Shown here in pieces: positions 33,601 to 41,934 of a DNA stretch of 64,000 bases. A program made the position numbers and the translations under genes. Positions within the stretch are counted from its first letter, which is position 1. The number at the start of each line of letters is the position of its first letter. The notes below the pieces were generated by a model. The model ran no database searches and had not been told where the DNA came from. It saw only the letters and a list, made by a program, of their open reading frames with translations. The DNA is from Echinometra lucunter (lineage: Eukaryota; Echinodermata; Echinoidea; Camarodonta; Echinometridae), in contig CM057171.1 of NCBI GenBank assembly GCA_029962745.1, positions 2,884,682 to 2,948,681 of the forward strand. The letters run 5' to 3'.

Positions 33601-36600
33601 CAACTTCAAACTTGGCTCATGAATGCATATGGGAAGGACAATGCCCGGGGGGGGGGGGGGGGGGCACTCAGTATATAATGCGTGGTGGGTATGTGCCGCG
33701 GAGAAGACCCCCATTTTTACACTCAAATTTCCGCTCCAAAGCATAGCATTTTTATCTTATTGAGAAAAAGAACAAAGAAAGCCGTTCCAAAGCATAGCAT
33801 TTTCTTCTTATCGAGAAAAAAGAAGAAAGAAATCCGTTCCAAAGCTTCGTATGTTTTTCGTTACGCCGTTCCGGCCGCATTGATCCGCTACAATGAGCTG
33901 CATTTTTGGTGAAAAGCGGCCCGCAGAGCGCTGTCCGACCATCGCCTCTGCGCGAGCGAGGCCAGCGGCCGTGCCACCGGGCTAGCTGCATGCACGTATG
34001 CCCGTTCCCGCGGAGAAGACCCCCATTTTTACACTCAAATTTCCGCTCCAAAGCATAGCATTTTTATCTTATTGAGAAAAAGAACAAAGAAAGCCGTTCC
34101 AAAGCATAGCATTTTCTTCTTATCGAGAAAAAAGAAGAAAGAAATCCGTTCCAAAGCTTCGTATGTTTTTCGTTACGCCGTTCCGGCCGCATTGATCCGC
34201 TACAATGAGCTGCATTTTTGGTGAAAAGCGGCCCGCAGAGCGCTGTCCGACCATCGCCTCTGCGCGAGCGAAGCCAGCGGCCGTGCCGCCGGGCTAGCTG
34301 CATGCACGTATGCCCGTTCCATAGGGATACATACACACTCACACGCAGGCGAACCGTTCCAAAGACCCCCGTTTTTACAAACATTTGTAGTTCCGAAGCC
34401 CGTTCCGAAGACCCTCCTTTTCACAATAAGCCCGTTCCAAAGCCCCCGTTTTTTGTCTCGCCCGCGGCACATTCCTACCACTTTTGGGGTCCCCCCCCCC
34501 CGGGGGACAATGACCTGATTAGATTTTTGGGACTCAAGGTCAAAGGCCAAAGGGTGATAGAGGTCATTATATACATGAAACTTGCTTGTTCTTGTGATAA
34601 ATAAACAAATCCGTGACGGTTTAACTTCAAACTAGCCCCCGAAAATAGTAGCCCCCAATATGGGAAAAGTAGCCCCCGAAAAATTGTATAAAACTCGAAA
34701 TGGAGCCCCGGAAATAAAAAAATTATTTTTTTCACTGGGATGCTTTCCTGGTGAGTTGGTCAAGCTGTCATAGTTGAAACCAGGCTCATTGCTAATTGTT
34801 TCCTCACTCAAAATGTAAATGTGAATCCCACATACAAGATCCTGCCAGGGTGAAATCAAAGTTGCATTAAATCTTTTGAGCTGAGTTTACAGCAACTTTT
34901 AATCCAAGAGGGCCTCTAAATGTTGATGATGTTTTCTTTGCTCTATCTCTTTTTCTCATTTTTTTTTCCAGCTGCTTTGTTGATTGCATGTAAAAGGGAA
35001 GGAATGAGGAGGACCATACTGTGAGAACAAGGCCATGAGGGTATCCCCTCCCAGAGCAGGGGATATGATAGCTTTTGCTACCTGTAATTGCTTGGTATGC
35101 ACATTTCAGAAGACTAAAACAATTCATGAATAACTGTAGGTTGGCCCAGCAGTCCATTTAAAAAAAGCTGCGTTGTTGTTTTGTTTCACCATTGCCTACA
35201 ATAATCAACAGGTTAATGGACCCCTTGTCACTAGTTCAAGATTGGGAGCTGTAATGGGACCGTTAACCTTACTGAAATGAGTGAATCCACTGGTCTATAG
35301 ACTTAACCTCTTGGTTACTGGAATCGGGTGTCCCTGTATTAAGTCTATGGGAATATAAGAATTCAGTGGTCAACGGGTTAAGGTATGAAAGTCCTTACCA
35401 GTACGAGCAGTCCGCACGACAGTCTCACTACGTACGTTATCCACGTCTACACCTGATACAGATGTTACATGGACTTCATACTCTGTGCTGACCTCCAGAG
35501 CATCTACTGTGGCTTCCGTGGCATCACCGTCAATGGTCTCTATCTTCACAGGACTCCCTTCCTGGAAGACTTCAATAATATATTGCTCCACCACAGGGGC
35601 AGGGGAGGGAGATGGCAGGGTAGGTGGGTCCCATGACAAGGTCAGTGTGGTCTGAGTCGTTCTGTCACTCGGCACTTGTACATTCACAGGAGGGAGAGGA
35701 ACTGGAATGAAATAGTCATACATGCAATAAGAATAAGGATCATACAATAATAGGAATATGCTGAAAGCTCTTTAAAGAACACCGGATTAAACTAGCTAGA
35801 TACATTTATAAAAGTACCTGATATAACAATGTAATTCCACAGTTTTAGCTCCTTTATTTGTTATTTCTACCCTGCCATAAAACGTTTCGAAACATACATG
35901 TAGCAAGGCAATTGTCATTGTCCCTATGGCCTCATTATAACACTTTTTTCATGGCATGTTACATTCAAATAGAACATTACAAGTACACTACGATTAGATT
36001 TATAATGGTCATCTAATAACTGGCCTAATAGCCATATAATAAATAATGCATTGGAAACAGACTCTAATTTATGTCATTTTTTTTTTTGTTCTTTCTGCTC
36101 ATGAGGGATTATGTGATTCCAATCATTCTGAATCAAATGTGTCTCTAAAAGGTACTAATTGCCACAGATCTGCTGCAAAGTTTCCACAAATGTATGCAGC
36201 AGGCTAATATCTTTTTTATAGGTACTGTACTGATGCTGGTTGAGTGTTTTCAGAGAGAAAAAAGCAAAAATATTGACAGCTTACTTGTGGTTATCTGCCT
36301 GTCAGGGCCTCGGACATTATTTCTTTCAACGTAGAATGTGTATGTCTGGCCCGGGGTGAGAGCAGTTATTTCAACAATCCTCGTATCTCCTACAATTGGT
36401 ATGACATCGGTACCGTCATTGGTAGGTGGAGAGATGATAACAGAGTGTGGTGTGGTCGATGGCAAATTATCGATGGTTTCAAACAGGATCTCCATGAAGT
36501 AACTGGTTACATTTCTCACAAAGACCTCTCCCTGCTGAGCAACAGCTGTATACATAACAAAAAAGGATGATGATGATGATGATGTGATGGTGATGGTGAT

Positions 36601-37401
36601 GATGACGATGTGATGGTGATGATGATGATAGTCATGCTGTTTATTGAAAGTAATTGCACATATCTACACCATTCTTGATAGAGTGAAAAGCTCGTGAAAA
36701 ATTAGAATTGGATTTGATTTAGTTTACACGTACACATACTTACAAGGCATACATCATGTACCATCCTAAAGTATACCAGAAATAAGGAATATTCAGTTTT
36801 TAAAGAAATACAGAGATTGTACTTGATAAATTATACCTCCCCTCCTTCCACTTCAATATTCCCCAATCCTCAGTGACCCTTGAATAGTAGGCCTGAGACA
36901 ACTTGAACTACAGTCTATGGAAAATGCATTTTATACTGAAATCAAATAGTGCTCAATGAGTTTAGAAAACATGTTTCACAGTCAAAAGTCCCATGACCAA
37001 TGCAAGGTGACTTAAATTTGTTTTTTTAGAAACATTACACTGACTTGGATTTAAGCACCGATTCGGTGTACAACAGTGACTTGGTGTAAAATAGACTTGG
37101 TGGAAAACGTTACCTGTTCTGAATGTATTGGACTGTGCCGTGCTCTCGGTCTGATCCTGGTTTATCCCAGCGACTGCTTTGACAGTCACCAAGTACCTCC
37201 TATCAGGGAAGAGCCGATTGAAACTCACGGATTGAACATCTCCATTAACAATCCTCTCCACAGTCTGAGGACAACCATCCAGATCAAGTTCAGCTGCAGT
37301 GATGCGATAGAAATCCACAACCCCTGGTTGTGGCTGCCAGGAAATGGTGAGGTCGGTGGATGTCACGGTTATTAATGATAGTGTTCCTGGCTGCCTGGGA
37401 A
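15360..37401 (-). CDS. Multi-FN3-domain gene, contig B copy (16 exons, partial)
   Basis: In transcript order the exons are 37401-37114, 36545-36285, 35701-35399, 32481-32224, 27854-27594, 27338-27099, 26573-26458, 24236-24026, 23539-23270, 20754-20473, 19230-18970, 18726-18442, 17951-17706, 17270-16989, 16473-16246 and 15647-15360. The first eight match contig A exons A6-A13 in order, length and phase. The last eight continue the same gene beyond the end of contig A. All introns are GT-AG and phase 1 apart from the one inside the split domain. The most likely reading is the second haplotype of the gene in contig A, placed in reverse orientation, rather than a second gene. No stop codon or 3' end is seen before the contig end at 14501. 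Confidence 0.85.
16246..16473 (-). CDS. FN3 exon B20 (short type, 76 aa)
   Basis: The acceptor is TTCCTCAG|TG and the donor ACTA|GTAAGT, phase 1-1. It is the shortest domain: strand B ISVAWRAAD, strand E-F LNPSTVYTITRLN, end ETSVRTS, with an NST sequon. Confidence 0.83.
16989..17270 (-). CDS. FN3 exon B19 (long type, 94 aa)
   Basis: The acceptor is TTTCTAG|TG and the donor ACAT|GTGAGT, phase 1-1. It reads PSQPGLVAVTDVSYVS, VMLTWVPGSGEYSG and LSPGVAYDFRVVAVSG, with an NYT sequon. Confidence 0.86.
17432..17447. repeat. (AC)n microsatellite
   Basis: A short run of CA dinucleotides in the intron between exons B18 and B19. Confidence 0.8.
17706..17951 (-). CDS. FN3 exon B18 (short type, 82 aa)
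   Basis: The acceptor is CCCAAG|AA and the donor ACCT|GTAAGT, phase 1-1. It reads IPAPGEIVIINQTPTS, FRFQWGPSPG and TPGRLYELTVFVLPG, ends RDYVRT, and has an NQT sequon. Confidence 0.84.
18442..18726 (-). CDS. FN3 exon B17 (long type, 95 aa)
   Basis: The acceptor is CTCTTCAG|CT and the donor ACAG|GTAAGT, phase 1-1. It reads APNRPSSLDVTDQTPTS, LVVSWTAPPAGG and LNTATTYNIYLVAVAN. Confidence 0.86.
18970..19230 (-). CDS. FN3 exon B16 (short type, 87 aa)
   Basis: The acceptor is TTCTGTAG|CC and the donor ACAA|GTAAGC, phase 1-1. Strand B is VQLTWGLVAG, strand E-F is LTPGTLYTARVRTQ, the end is EQFRTS, and there is an NET sequon. Confidence 0.84.
19330..19640. repeat. ATT/ATC-rich low-complexity tract
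   Basis: About 300 bp dominated by ATT, ATC and ATA triplets in the intron between B15 and B16. Confidence 0.7.
19650..20470 (-). other. Intron without recognised features
   Basis: Ordinary AT-rich intron sequence; no coding, RNA or transposon signal that I can support. Confidence 0.4.
20473..20754 (-). CDS. FN3 exon B15 (long type, 94 aa)
   Basis: The acceptor is TTTGCAG|GT. The donor is CACAG|GTGCAT, a weaker GT site than elsewhere in the gene; phase 1-1. It reads PNPIPRFLNSPVTS, TITVNWENALG and LFPNFDYTVTIITWSG. The frame is open throughout although the longest Met-started ORFs here run in other frames. The intron before it carries the Penelope-like insertion. Confidence 0.8.
21060..21309. 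mobile_element. Palindromic MITE next to the Penelope-like insertion
   Basis: GAAGAGTTTGTTTGCAAAAG on the left is mirrored at 21275-21309 by CTTTTGCAAACAACCTCTTC, with further paired bases inward (about 35-bp arms, 250 bp in all). No clear target duplication. Confidence 0.6.
21418..21463 (-). ncRNA. Hammerhead-ribozyme-like motif (left arm)
   Basis: The mirror image of the right-arm motif; the core runs 21447 down to 21418 on the minus strand, with the same extra A. Confidence 0.38.
21434..22025 (-). pseudogene. GIY-YIG endonuclease fragment (left arm, broken)
   Basis: Mirror copy of the right-arm gene. The frame from the Met at 21949 down to 21434 is intact and gives the same C-terminal part. 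Upstream, 19 bases present in the right arm (between GAAAGA and CGCGATG) are missing near 22022, which shifts the frame and breaks the domain's N-terminal part. Confidence 0.7.
22182..22844 (+). CDS. GIY-YIG endonuclease domain of a Penelope-like element (right arm, truncated)
   Basis: 220 codons from the first ATG; the true protein began further upstream with reverse transcriptase, now missing. Residues about 29-60 hold the domain start: GVVYKIPC, then KVYIGETGR (the GIY and YIG halves) and the following Arg in GERMKEHRRDV. The Cys pair in PCSTC is typical of Penelope endonucleases. KEAIQIRLHPSNINRD has the expected catalytic Glu and the Asn-Arg-Asp run. The C-terminal tail contains two diverged repeats of about 25 residues around SADADWPAA and SADPDWPAA. 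The family uses this domain to nick target DNA for retrotransposition. Host function is not suggested. Confidence 0.8.
   Translation: MCKMNLKRIIRSQLVRPKDHPIPDRRDGVVYKIPCSTCDKVYIGETGRPVGERMKEHRRDVRLRRTDSSAVAEHAWDSNHPPNWDEVSCIANDKHWYTRRIKEAIQIRLHPSNINRDSGIEIPDEWLPTIRRHTASTVHSARRPHQRVPDTSADADWPAASANHSARCTLQRAPSTSADPDWPAAPANDSAAHARVEPDNSSRRYITRAQQRLCSLPDEV
22815..22866 (+). ncRNA. Hammerhead-ribozyme-like motif (right arm)
   Basis: CTGACGA (22831-22837) and GAAA (22857-22860) enclose a stem GTCT/AGAC with a further inner GC/GC pairing. CGT before a C (22814-22817) can pair with ACG after GAA as a short stem III. An extra A follows CTGACGA, and stem I is not convincing, so activity is uncertain. 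Penelope-like elements are known to carry hammerhead motifs. Confidence 0.4.
23270..23539 (-). CDS. FN3 exon B14 (short type, 90 aa; not in contig A)
   Basis: The acceptor is CTATTAG|AT and the donor ACTC|GTAAGT, phase 1-1. It reads VLPERTVDVRETTNTT, then strand B INLVWLTTG and strand E-F LIPGELYSIRVQSG, with an NTT sequon. It is the first exon past the point where contig A ends (equivalent to B 23639). Confidence 0.84.
24026..24236 (-). CDS. FN3 exon B13 (second half of split domain; allele of A13)
   Basis: Phase 0 acceptor, phase 1 donor. The coded residues match A13, including NPSCCSRVL and LNPNTTYVYEIG. The TU-type element sits between this exon and B12, as in contig A. Confidence 0.8.
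24649..26143. mobile_element. TU-type fold-back element, contig B copy
   Basis: Same insertion as 11454-12963, reversed: ends GGTGACACGATATGCTCC and GCAAATGTCATGGAACC, flanked by TTTGAAAC (24641-24648 and 26144-26151). The 15-bp arms differ from the contig A copy in unit order and number. The inner region again carries the CCTCCGGCACC hairpin and GGACGGAC tract. Confidence 0.75.
26458..26573 (-). CDS. FN3 exon B12 (first half of split domain; allele of A12)
   Basis: The acceptor leaves phase 1 and the donor CAG|GTATCG is phase 0, as in A12. Two residues differ (SAGSPPEA against SAVFPPEA). Confidence 0.78.
27099..27338 (-). CDS. FN3 exon B11 (short type; allele of A11)
   Basis: 80 aa, phase 1-1, about four residues different from A11 (for example ITNGAGPYG against ITTGEGPYG). 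Confidence 0.85.
27594..27854 (-). CDS. FN3 exon B10 (long type; allele of A10)
   Basis: 87 aa, phase 1-1, about seven residues different from A10 (VVSTQSPLSV, LRGEDFEVMVSPSV). The intron before it carries the 3.1-kb hAT-like insertion absent from contig A. Confidence 0.86.
28470..28810. repeat. CAATTGG/CCAATTG-rich degenerate repeat
   Basis: Several dozen variants of GGTTTCAATTGG, GGACCAATTGG and their complements follow one another. CAATTG is self-complementary, so the tract can fold in many registers. It lies inside the hAT-like insertion. Confidence 0.65.
28830..30350. other. Interior of the hAT-like insertion, no gene seen
   Basis: AT-rich sequence with only short frames on either strand; no recognisable protein. 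Confidence 0.4.
32224..32481 (-). CDS. FN3 exon B9 (short type; allele of A9)
   Basis: 86 aa, phase 1-1, about four residues different from A9. The hAT-like insertion 32588-34737 lies in the intron just before it, about 107 nt from the acceptor; contig A lacks that insertion. Confidence 0.85.
33280..33650 (+). repeat. Tandem AGGTCA-containing repeat units
   Basis: Three units of about 150 bp each carry CTCAAGGTCAAAGGTCA followed by AGAGGTCAT and AACTCAGTAACC. The same unit recurs at 34500-34620 and inside both TU-type elements. Confidence 0.7.
33699..34322. repeat. 312-bp tandem duplication
   Basis: 33699-34010 and 34011-34322 are nearly identical direct copies beginning CGGAGAAGACCCCCATTTTT. 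ORFs on the minus strand here are duplicated with it and look spurious. Confidence 0.85.
35399..35701 (-). CDS. FN3 exon B8 (long type; allele of A8)
   Basis: 101 aa, phase 1-1, four residues different from A8 (V-L/P-SDRTTQ, IIE-A/V-FQ, V/I-DGDATE, NVR-G/S-ETV). Confidence 0.86.
36285..36545 (-). CDS. FN3 exon B7 (short type; allele of A7)
   Basis: 87 aa, phase 1-1, three residues different from A7 (AVAQQGEVF against ADAQQGEVF among them). The ATC/GAT microsatellite just upstream in the transcript is also shared. Confidence 0.83.
37114..37401 (-). CDS. FN3 exon B6 (long type; allele of A6)
   Basis: Same splice sites and length (96 aa) as 5518-5805. It reads PRQPGTLSLITVTSTDL and shows SFNRLFPDRRYLVTVKAV. 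It lies about 100 nt from the contig edge at 37500, which cuts the preceding intron. Confidence 0.86.
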
Positions 37402-37500
37402 CTAAGAACAAATGGAAAGTTATTCAGTTATATCTAATCGCTTGAAGAGTACATGAGATATCATATTCCAGCAAGGTATTGGTAAAGACATTGAATCTGC

Positions 37501-38000
37501 NNNNNNNNNNNNNNNNNNNNNNNNNNNNNNNNNNNNNNNNNNNNNNNNNNNNNNNNNNNNNNNNNNNNNNNNNNNNNNNNNNNNNNNNNNNNNNNNNNNN
37601 NNNNNNNNNNNNNNNNNNNNNNNNNNNNNNNNNNNNNNNNNNNNNNNNNNNNNNNNNNNNNNNNNNNNNNNNNNNNNNNNNNNNNNNNNNNNNNNNNNNN
37701 NNNNNNNNNNNNNNNNNNNNNNNNNNNNNNNNNNNNNNNNNNNNNNNNNNNNNNNNNNNNNNNNNNNNNNNNNNNNNNNNNNNNNNNNNNNNNNNNNNNN
37801 NNNNNNNNNNNNNNNNNNNNNNNNNNNNNNNNNNNNNNNNNNNNNNNNNNNNNNNNNNNNNNNNNNNNNNNNNNNNNNNNNNNNNNNNNNNNNNNNNNNN
37901 NNNNNNNNNNNNNNNNNNNNNNNNNNNNNNNNNNNNNNNNNNNNNNNNNNNNNNNNNNNNNNNNNNNNNNNNNNNNNNNNNNNNNNNNNNNNNNNNNNNN
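37501..38000. other. Assembly gap (500 N)
   Basis: A second run of exactly 500 N, separating contigs B and C. Distance and orientation across it should not be trusted. Confidence 0.99.
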
Positions 38001-38357
38001 TATGAAATAATTGTTGATACCTGATAACCAGAGCATTATTTAGTGAAATATTTCATTTATAAATTAGCATGTATATTAACTCATACAAAATAAAAGAAAA
38101 TTATTTAAATGATTCTTAATGTACAGTCATGGAGATTACCTTGCCCTCTGCCTTTAAGCACGGTGAATGTGTGATTGACGGCCTAGATCAGGGAAACCCC
38201 CCCCCCCTATTTTCAAAACACCCCAAAAAGCCCAATGGTTTTTAGGGTTATTAAACCTGACTTTGTGAAAATACCTGGGTATTTATTGGGTGTAAAATTA
38301 CAAATCTTACACAGAAAAATAGTGAATTTGATATCCTTTAGAAAACCTGCTGCAAAG

Positions 38358-39917
38358 CAGGGTTGGCGATTTTTTTATTTTTTTTTTAAAAATCAAAATA
38401 TCGGATTTTTAAAATTTAAATCAGATTTTTTTATTTTTTTAAAGTTACCAAAAGACCTCACCCTACAATGACATAAATTTTAATGTTATCATACATTTCA
38501 CTCCTAATATTTTTCTTAACCGTAATGATTCGTAATTAAATCTAGTCAAAATTGGCAAATAAAAATCAATTTGAGGAATCATGTATATGAACTTAATTCT
38601 ATCATACATACATGTAGGGCTGTGAAGGAAACTTCCATAAGGAATTCCCAGTGAGTAGAGAATATTCCCCTCTGTGAATTTCCACTCAGTATTAAAAAAA
38701 AAAAAACCCAGAGGAAAATCTCTAGACACTCCTCAGTGAAAATTGTATCTAAATGTGCACTCAACAAATTTACAAATTGGTATTAAAGCTCATCCATTGC
38801 TACAGATAGAGATGCAAAACTGTCAGTGTTAGAGACCAATATAAGAGACAGCTTAGTCAAAGGGTGACTACACTACATTATGTTACTGTGATTTTTACAT
38901 TAACCTACAATTCTTATTCACATGTTCTCTAAAAATCTGTTTGATACATGAAGTAGGAAAAAAAACCCAACTTTTGACCCTATACAACTGTAAGTTTGAC
39001 TAAAGGATAAAACCAGCAAAACTGCTGATATTACAACATATGTATTACAAAAAGAAGTAATGTATTTTAAATCAGACACAACTTACAACTGTAATTGATT
39101 GTAACTTACATGTAAGTACCTACATCTTAAGATTCAAATGTAGTTTTAAAAGTTTATTTTGAGTTTTGCAAATTATTGTTATAGATCCTCTTTCCATTGC
39201 TGCATGCAAATACAAAACTTCCATAGCACTGAACATAAAATGAGCTAGTGACTTAAAAGGTATATGAGAAAGCTTTTTTCAACAGTCAAATTGTGACTGT
39301 ACTACATTATGTTAATTGTATGATAAATGTAACAAGAAGAAATAAGCATGTGGAATCTGTTGATTAGATGATTTTTTTTTTTAATTTCCCATGATAGAAG
39401 TATAACTGTGAAGGATCAATCCTGGAAACTTGCAACAAACCTTTTGTCATTGACTTTTACATATTATATTTTTTACACTACTGCTCTCTGAAAAGTCTTG
39501 GATTGTGTGATAAATGATAAGAAATAAATAAGAAACTTGTTTCACTATTAATAACTGACAAAGAATGTAAAATTTCAGAAGAAAAACTTGACATTTACAA
39601 AAAAATGGAGTAACTGTTGATGACACAAATCTATAATTTTTAAGGAATCAGCTGATTTTATTGACTTGATTTTAATTTTTTTTAAGTAGATAGGAAGGAT
39701 TTGTTGATTTTTTGTTGATATAAAGTTAATTCAAAGTTTTTCAATTGATATAAATTTAATTCAAAGTTTTTCAGTTGATTTGAAGAATTAAAACTGCCTT
39801 GAACAAACAATTTGTCAATGATTTGTACATGTTTCAATGAGGGTGATTTAAATCAATGATTTTTTTTTAAATTTTTTTTTTTATTTAAATCAACGTGATT
39901 TAAATCCGCCAACCCTG
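38358..39917. mobile_element. hAT-type non-autonomous element (1.56 kb)
   Basis: The ends CAGGGTTGGCGATTT and ATCCGCCAACCCTG are inverted. The 8-bp duplication CTGCAAAG is perfect (38350-38357 and 39918-39925). The interior is AT-rich with GATTTAAATCA-type palindromic ends and no long frame. Confidence 0.88.
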
Positions 39918-39974
39918 CTGCAAAGAGTGAGATTCAGAAAGATTTCATCACATGTTAAGTTTTAAATTCCTTAT

Positions 39975-40105
39975 GTTGCTTTCAGTTCATTCATTTCAGT
40001 TTATTCCACTTTTAAGCAAACATACAGATGAAAATATATAGCACATAAGTTCCATACATTCTGACAATGGTAAAAATGTCATCTATAAATCTATACAGTG
40101 TATTT
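39975..40105. repeat. Dispersed repeat, copy 1
   Basis: About 130 bp from TTGCTTTCAGTTCATTC to ATCTATACAGTG, repeated in the same orientation at 42047-42178. Confidence 0.75.
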
Positions 40106-40396
40106 TACAAGAGGAAAAAAAAGAAACTTTGACAAGCGGAGAGACCTAAAAAAAGAGTTATGCTTGTAAATGCAGGCCCTGCGTGTATAAAAAAAAAAAC
40201 AGGATAACATTTTTATGGGTGAGAAAGAGAAAGAAAAGGAGAAATCAAGGTGCTGCAGATGAATGTAGAAGGAGGGAGAGAGAAAGAGAGAAACAAAACG
40301 AAGTATTATGGAATACAAGACAATCAGCTAACAAAAACCAGTACACACCGTTACAAGGGACAATGAAAGATACACATGTATTGTAACTCACCTTAA

Positions 40397-40805
40397 CCCG
40401 TTCGTGACAGAGGTCCACATTATGTGGTTTGACCTAATAACTTTTGATGCAGAGCCCTAAAAATTATACCAAATACATGAGCAGAAAGAGCAAAAAAATT
40501 CTACACAAACTGTGCCCATTTTGGTTGTGTCAGTATTCGTTGTTTGATGCTGAAAATTTTTAAAAGGAAAATAAACATTAAAATCCTTAAATTGGCAATG
40601 TGATAGAAAGTTTAAAATCACCGTTTTCCCCTGCAAATTGGCAACTTTTTGACTTCTCATCATAATTTCTGTCAATTTATATTCATTTCAGATACATGAC
40701 GTTTTATAAGAAAAATGTAGCAATAAAATAAAAATATTGGTGTTGCCAATTTGAAGAATAAAAGCTGATCAAATTAGGCTTTAAATAATTCCTGTCACGA
40801 ATGGG
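40397..40805. mobile_element. TTAA-type (piggyBac-like) MITE, copy 1
   Basis: The ends CCCGTTCGTGACAG and CTGTCACGAATGGG are inverted repeats. TTAA precedes the left end (40393-40396); the right flank ACTT has lost it. It is related to 48827-49709. Confidence 0.65.
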
Positions 40806-40980
40806 ACTTCAATCAAAATACATGTACCTTCCTTTAATATGGATAGCCCTACTGATCTGAATAGAAAGTGTGAGCATTACTTGATGCCTGTTGGTTGTGA
40901 GAAAGTGTCCACAACTGGTGATTGATAACACATGTCATCGGTTGAATAGCTGATGGGTGTCAATTTCCCCTTATGACTCT

Positions 40981-41058
40981 GGGCTGCGTTTCATGAAACC
41001 GTCACGTGTGTTGTAGAATTGACACGCGTTTCAATGGGATGTCCATGAAACGCAGCCC
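40981..41058. mobile_element. Very short palindromic element
   Basis: GGGCTGCGTTTCATGAAAC on the left and TCCATGAAACGCAGCCC on the right make a 78-bp fold-back. Confidence 0.6.
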
Positions 41059-41853
41059 TGTTTCTTTAAAAGCATACATACTTGTATGTTTATGCTGGAA
41101 TTATGAAAGAGCTGTAGTACATAGGGAGTAGCACAGATGCTTTCAATTGTAAAACATCGGAAGTATGACTAGAAAGAATTGTTTTGTCTCTATAGATAGC
41201 CTGAACCAAATGTACTTCCAGTACTTATTCAGCTATCTTGTGAACAATCAAAATGTATCCTTGAAAAGTGATATCTTGTTATAGCCACTTTGGTACTCTG
41301 TGTGCTAGGCTATGTCAGAAAATGTACATGCACAAAGACATTTTTTTGTTGTTGCTTTTGATCTTTTAAAACCGTGTATCTTTTTAAATGGCTGAAAATC
41401 TTCTGAGTATCAAGTATCTGATTTCCAAACTAATAGCTGGGTGCATGTACATGTATAAAATTGTGCAACAGTATTTCTTGAGTAATTTGCATATCTATGA
41501 GGATAACAATTGATATGTATACTTATATTTATTTTTTTCTATTTCCTTTTGCTGCTGTTATTTGGCTTTTTTCTTTTTATTTTTATTGATGATTGTAATT
41601 GAATAACATTTGTTACCAAACAGGGCTTCATGGAAGACTACCACAGTTGCTTAAATTGTGCCACTTGTACGTGTATGACTGTCAAAAATAAATTATGAAC
41701 TTTCTTGTTTTAATTTTTTGCATTCACTGTATTCATCAAAAACGGAATGTCGGTGATCAAAGAAAGCCCTGTTAATTATAAGCATATTGTTCACTTTTCT
41801 TGATTCCCTTTTAACGTTTCGATCTTGTGTTTTTATATGCCTGTCAAATGTAG

Positions 41854-41934
41854 GATACTCTTGCGTATACCACAATCGATGAAGCATTCGGCAGCATGCT
41901 GCAGTATATGACTACAAGTAGCAGACAATGCAGG
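41854..41934 (+). CDS. AKIP1: AKIP1-like exon (27 aa, central conserved block)
   Basis: The acceptor is CAAATGTAG|GAT and the donor TGCAGG|GTAAGT, phase 0-0. It codes DTLAYTTIDEAFGSMLQYM and the following TTSSRQCR. Upstream exons are missing. Confidence 0.78.

Larger units (their letters stand above)
32588..34737. mobile_element. hAT-like composite insertion, contig B only (2.15 kb)
   Basis: The ends CAGGGGAAAAAATA and TATTTTTTTCACTG-like (AATTATTTTTTTCACTG) are inverted repeats. Flanks are GGATGTTT (32580-32587) and GGATGCTT (34738-34745), an 8-bp duplication with one mismatch; contig A has a single site at 8081-8088. Inside are AGGTCA-rich repeats, poly-G and poly-C runs and a 312-bp tandem duplication. 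No transposase is seen. Confidence 0.7.
23639..37500 (-). repeat. Contig B part of the A/B overlap (allelic copy, inverted)
   Basis: This 13.9-kb segment matches A 5419-14000 in reverse. It is longer by about 5280 bp; two insertions with their target duplications account for about 5245 bp. The right edge is exactly the N gap at 37501. Confidence 0.9.

Noticed and set aside
33752..34550. Two similar 99-116 codon ORFs on the minus strand (RWHGRWPRSRRGDG type)
   Set aside because: They are similar because the 312-bp segment is duplicated; no known family, no splice context, inside a transposon.
1..37500. A true large inverted duplication with two head-to-head FN3 genes
   Set aside because: Both homology edges coincide with N-gap edges and the copies form a dovetail overlap, which fits unmerged alleles far better. 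It cannot be fully excluded without reads.
40183..40386. Possible AKIP1 N-terminal exon with a basic helix
   Set aside because: The Lys/Arg-rich frame comes from GA-rich low-complexity sequence and lacks the expected alternating Ala-Leu-Glu helix; no convincing splice sites.
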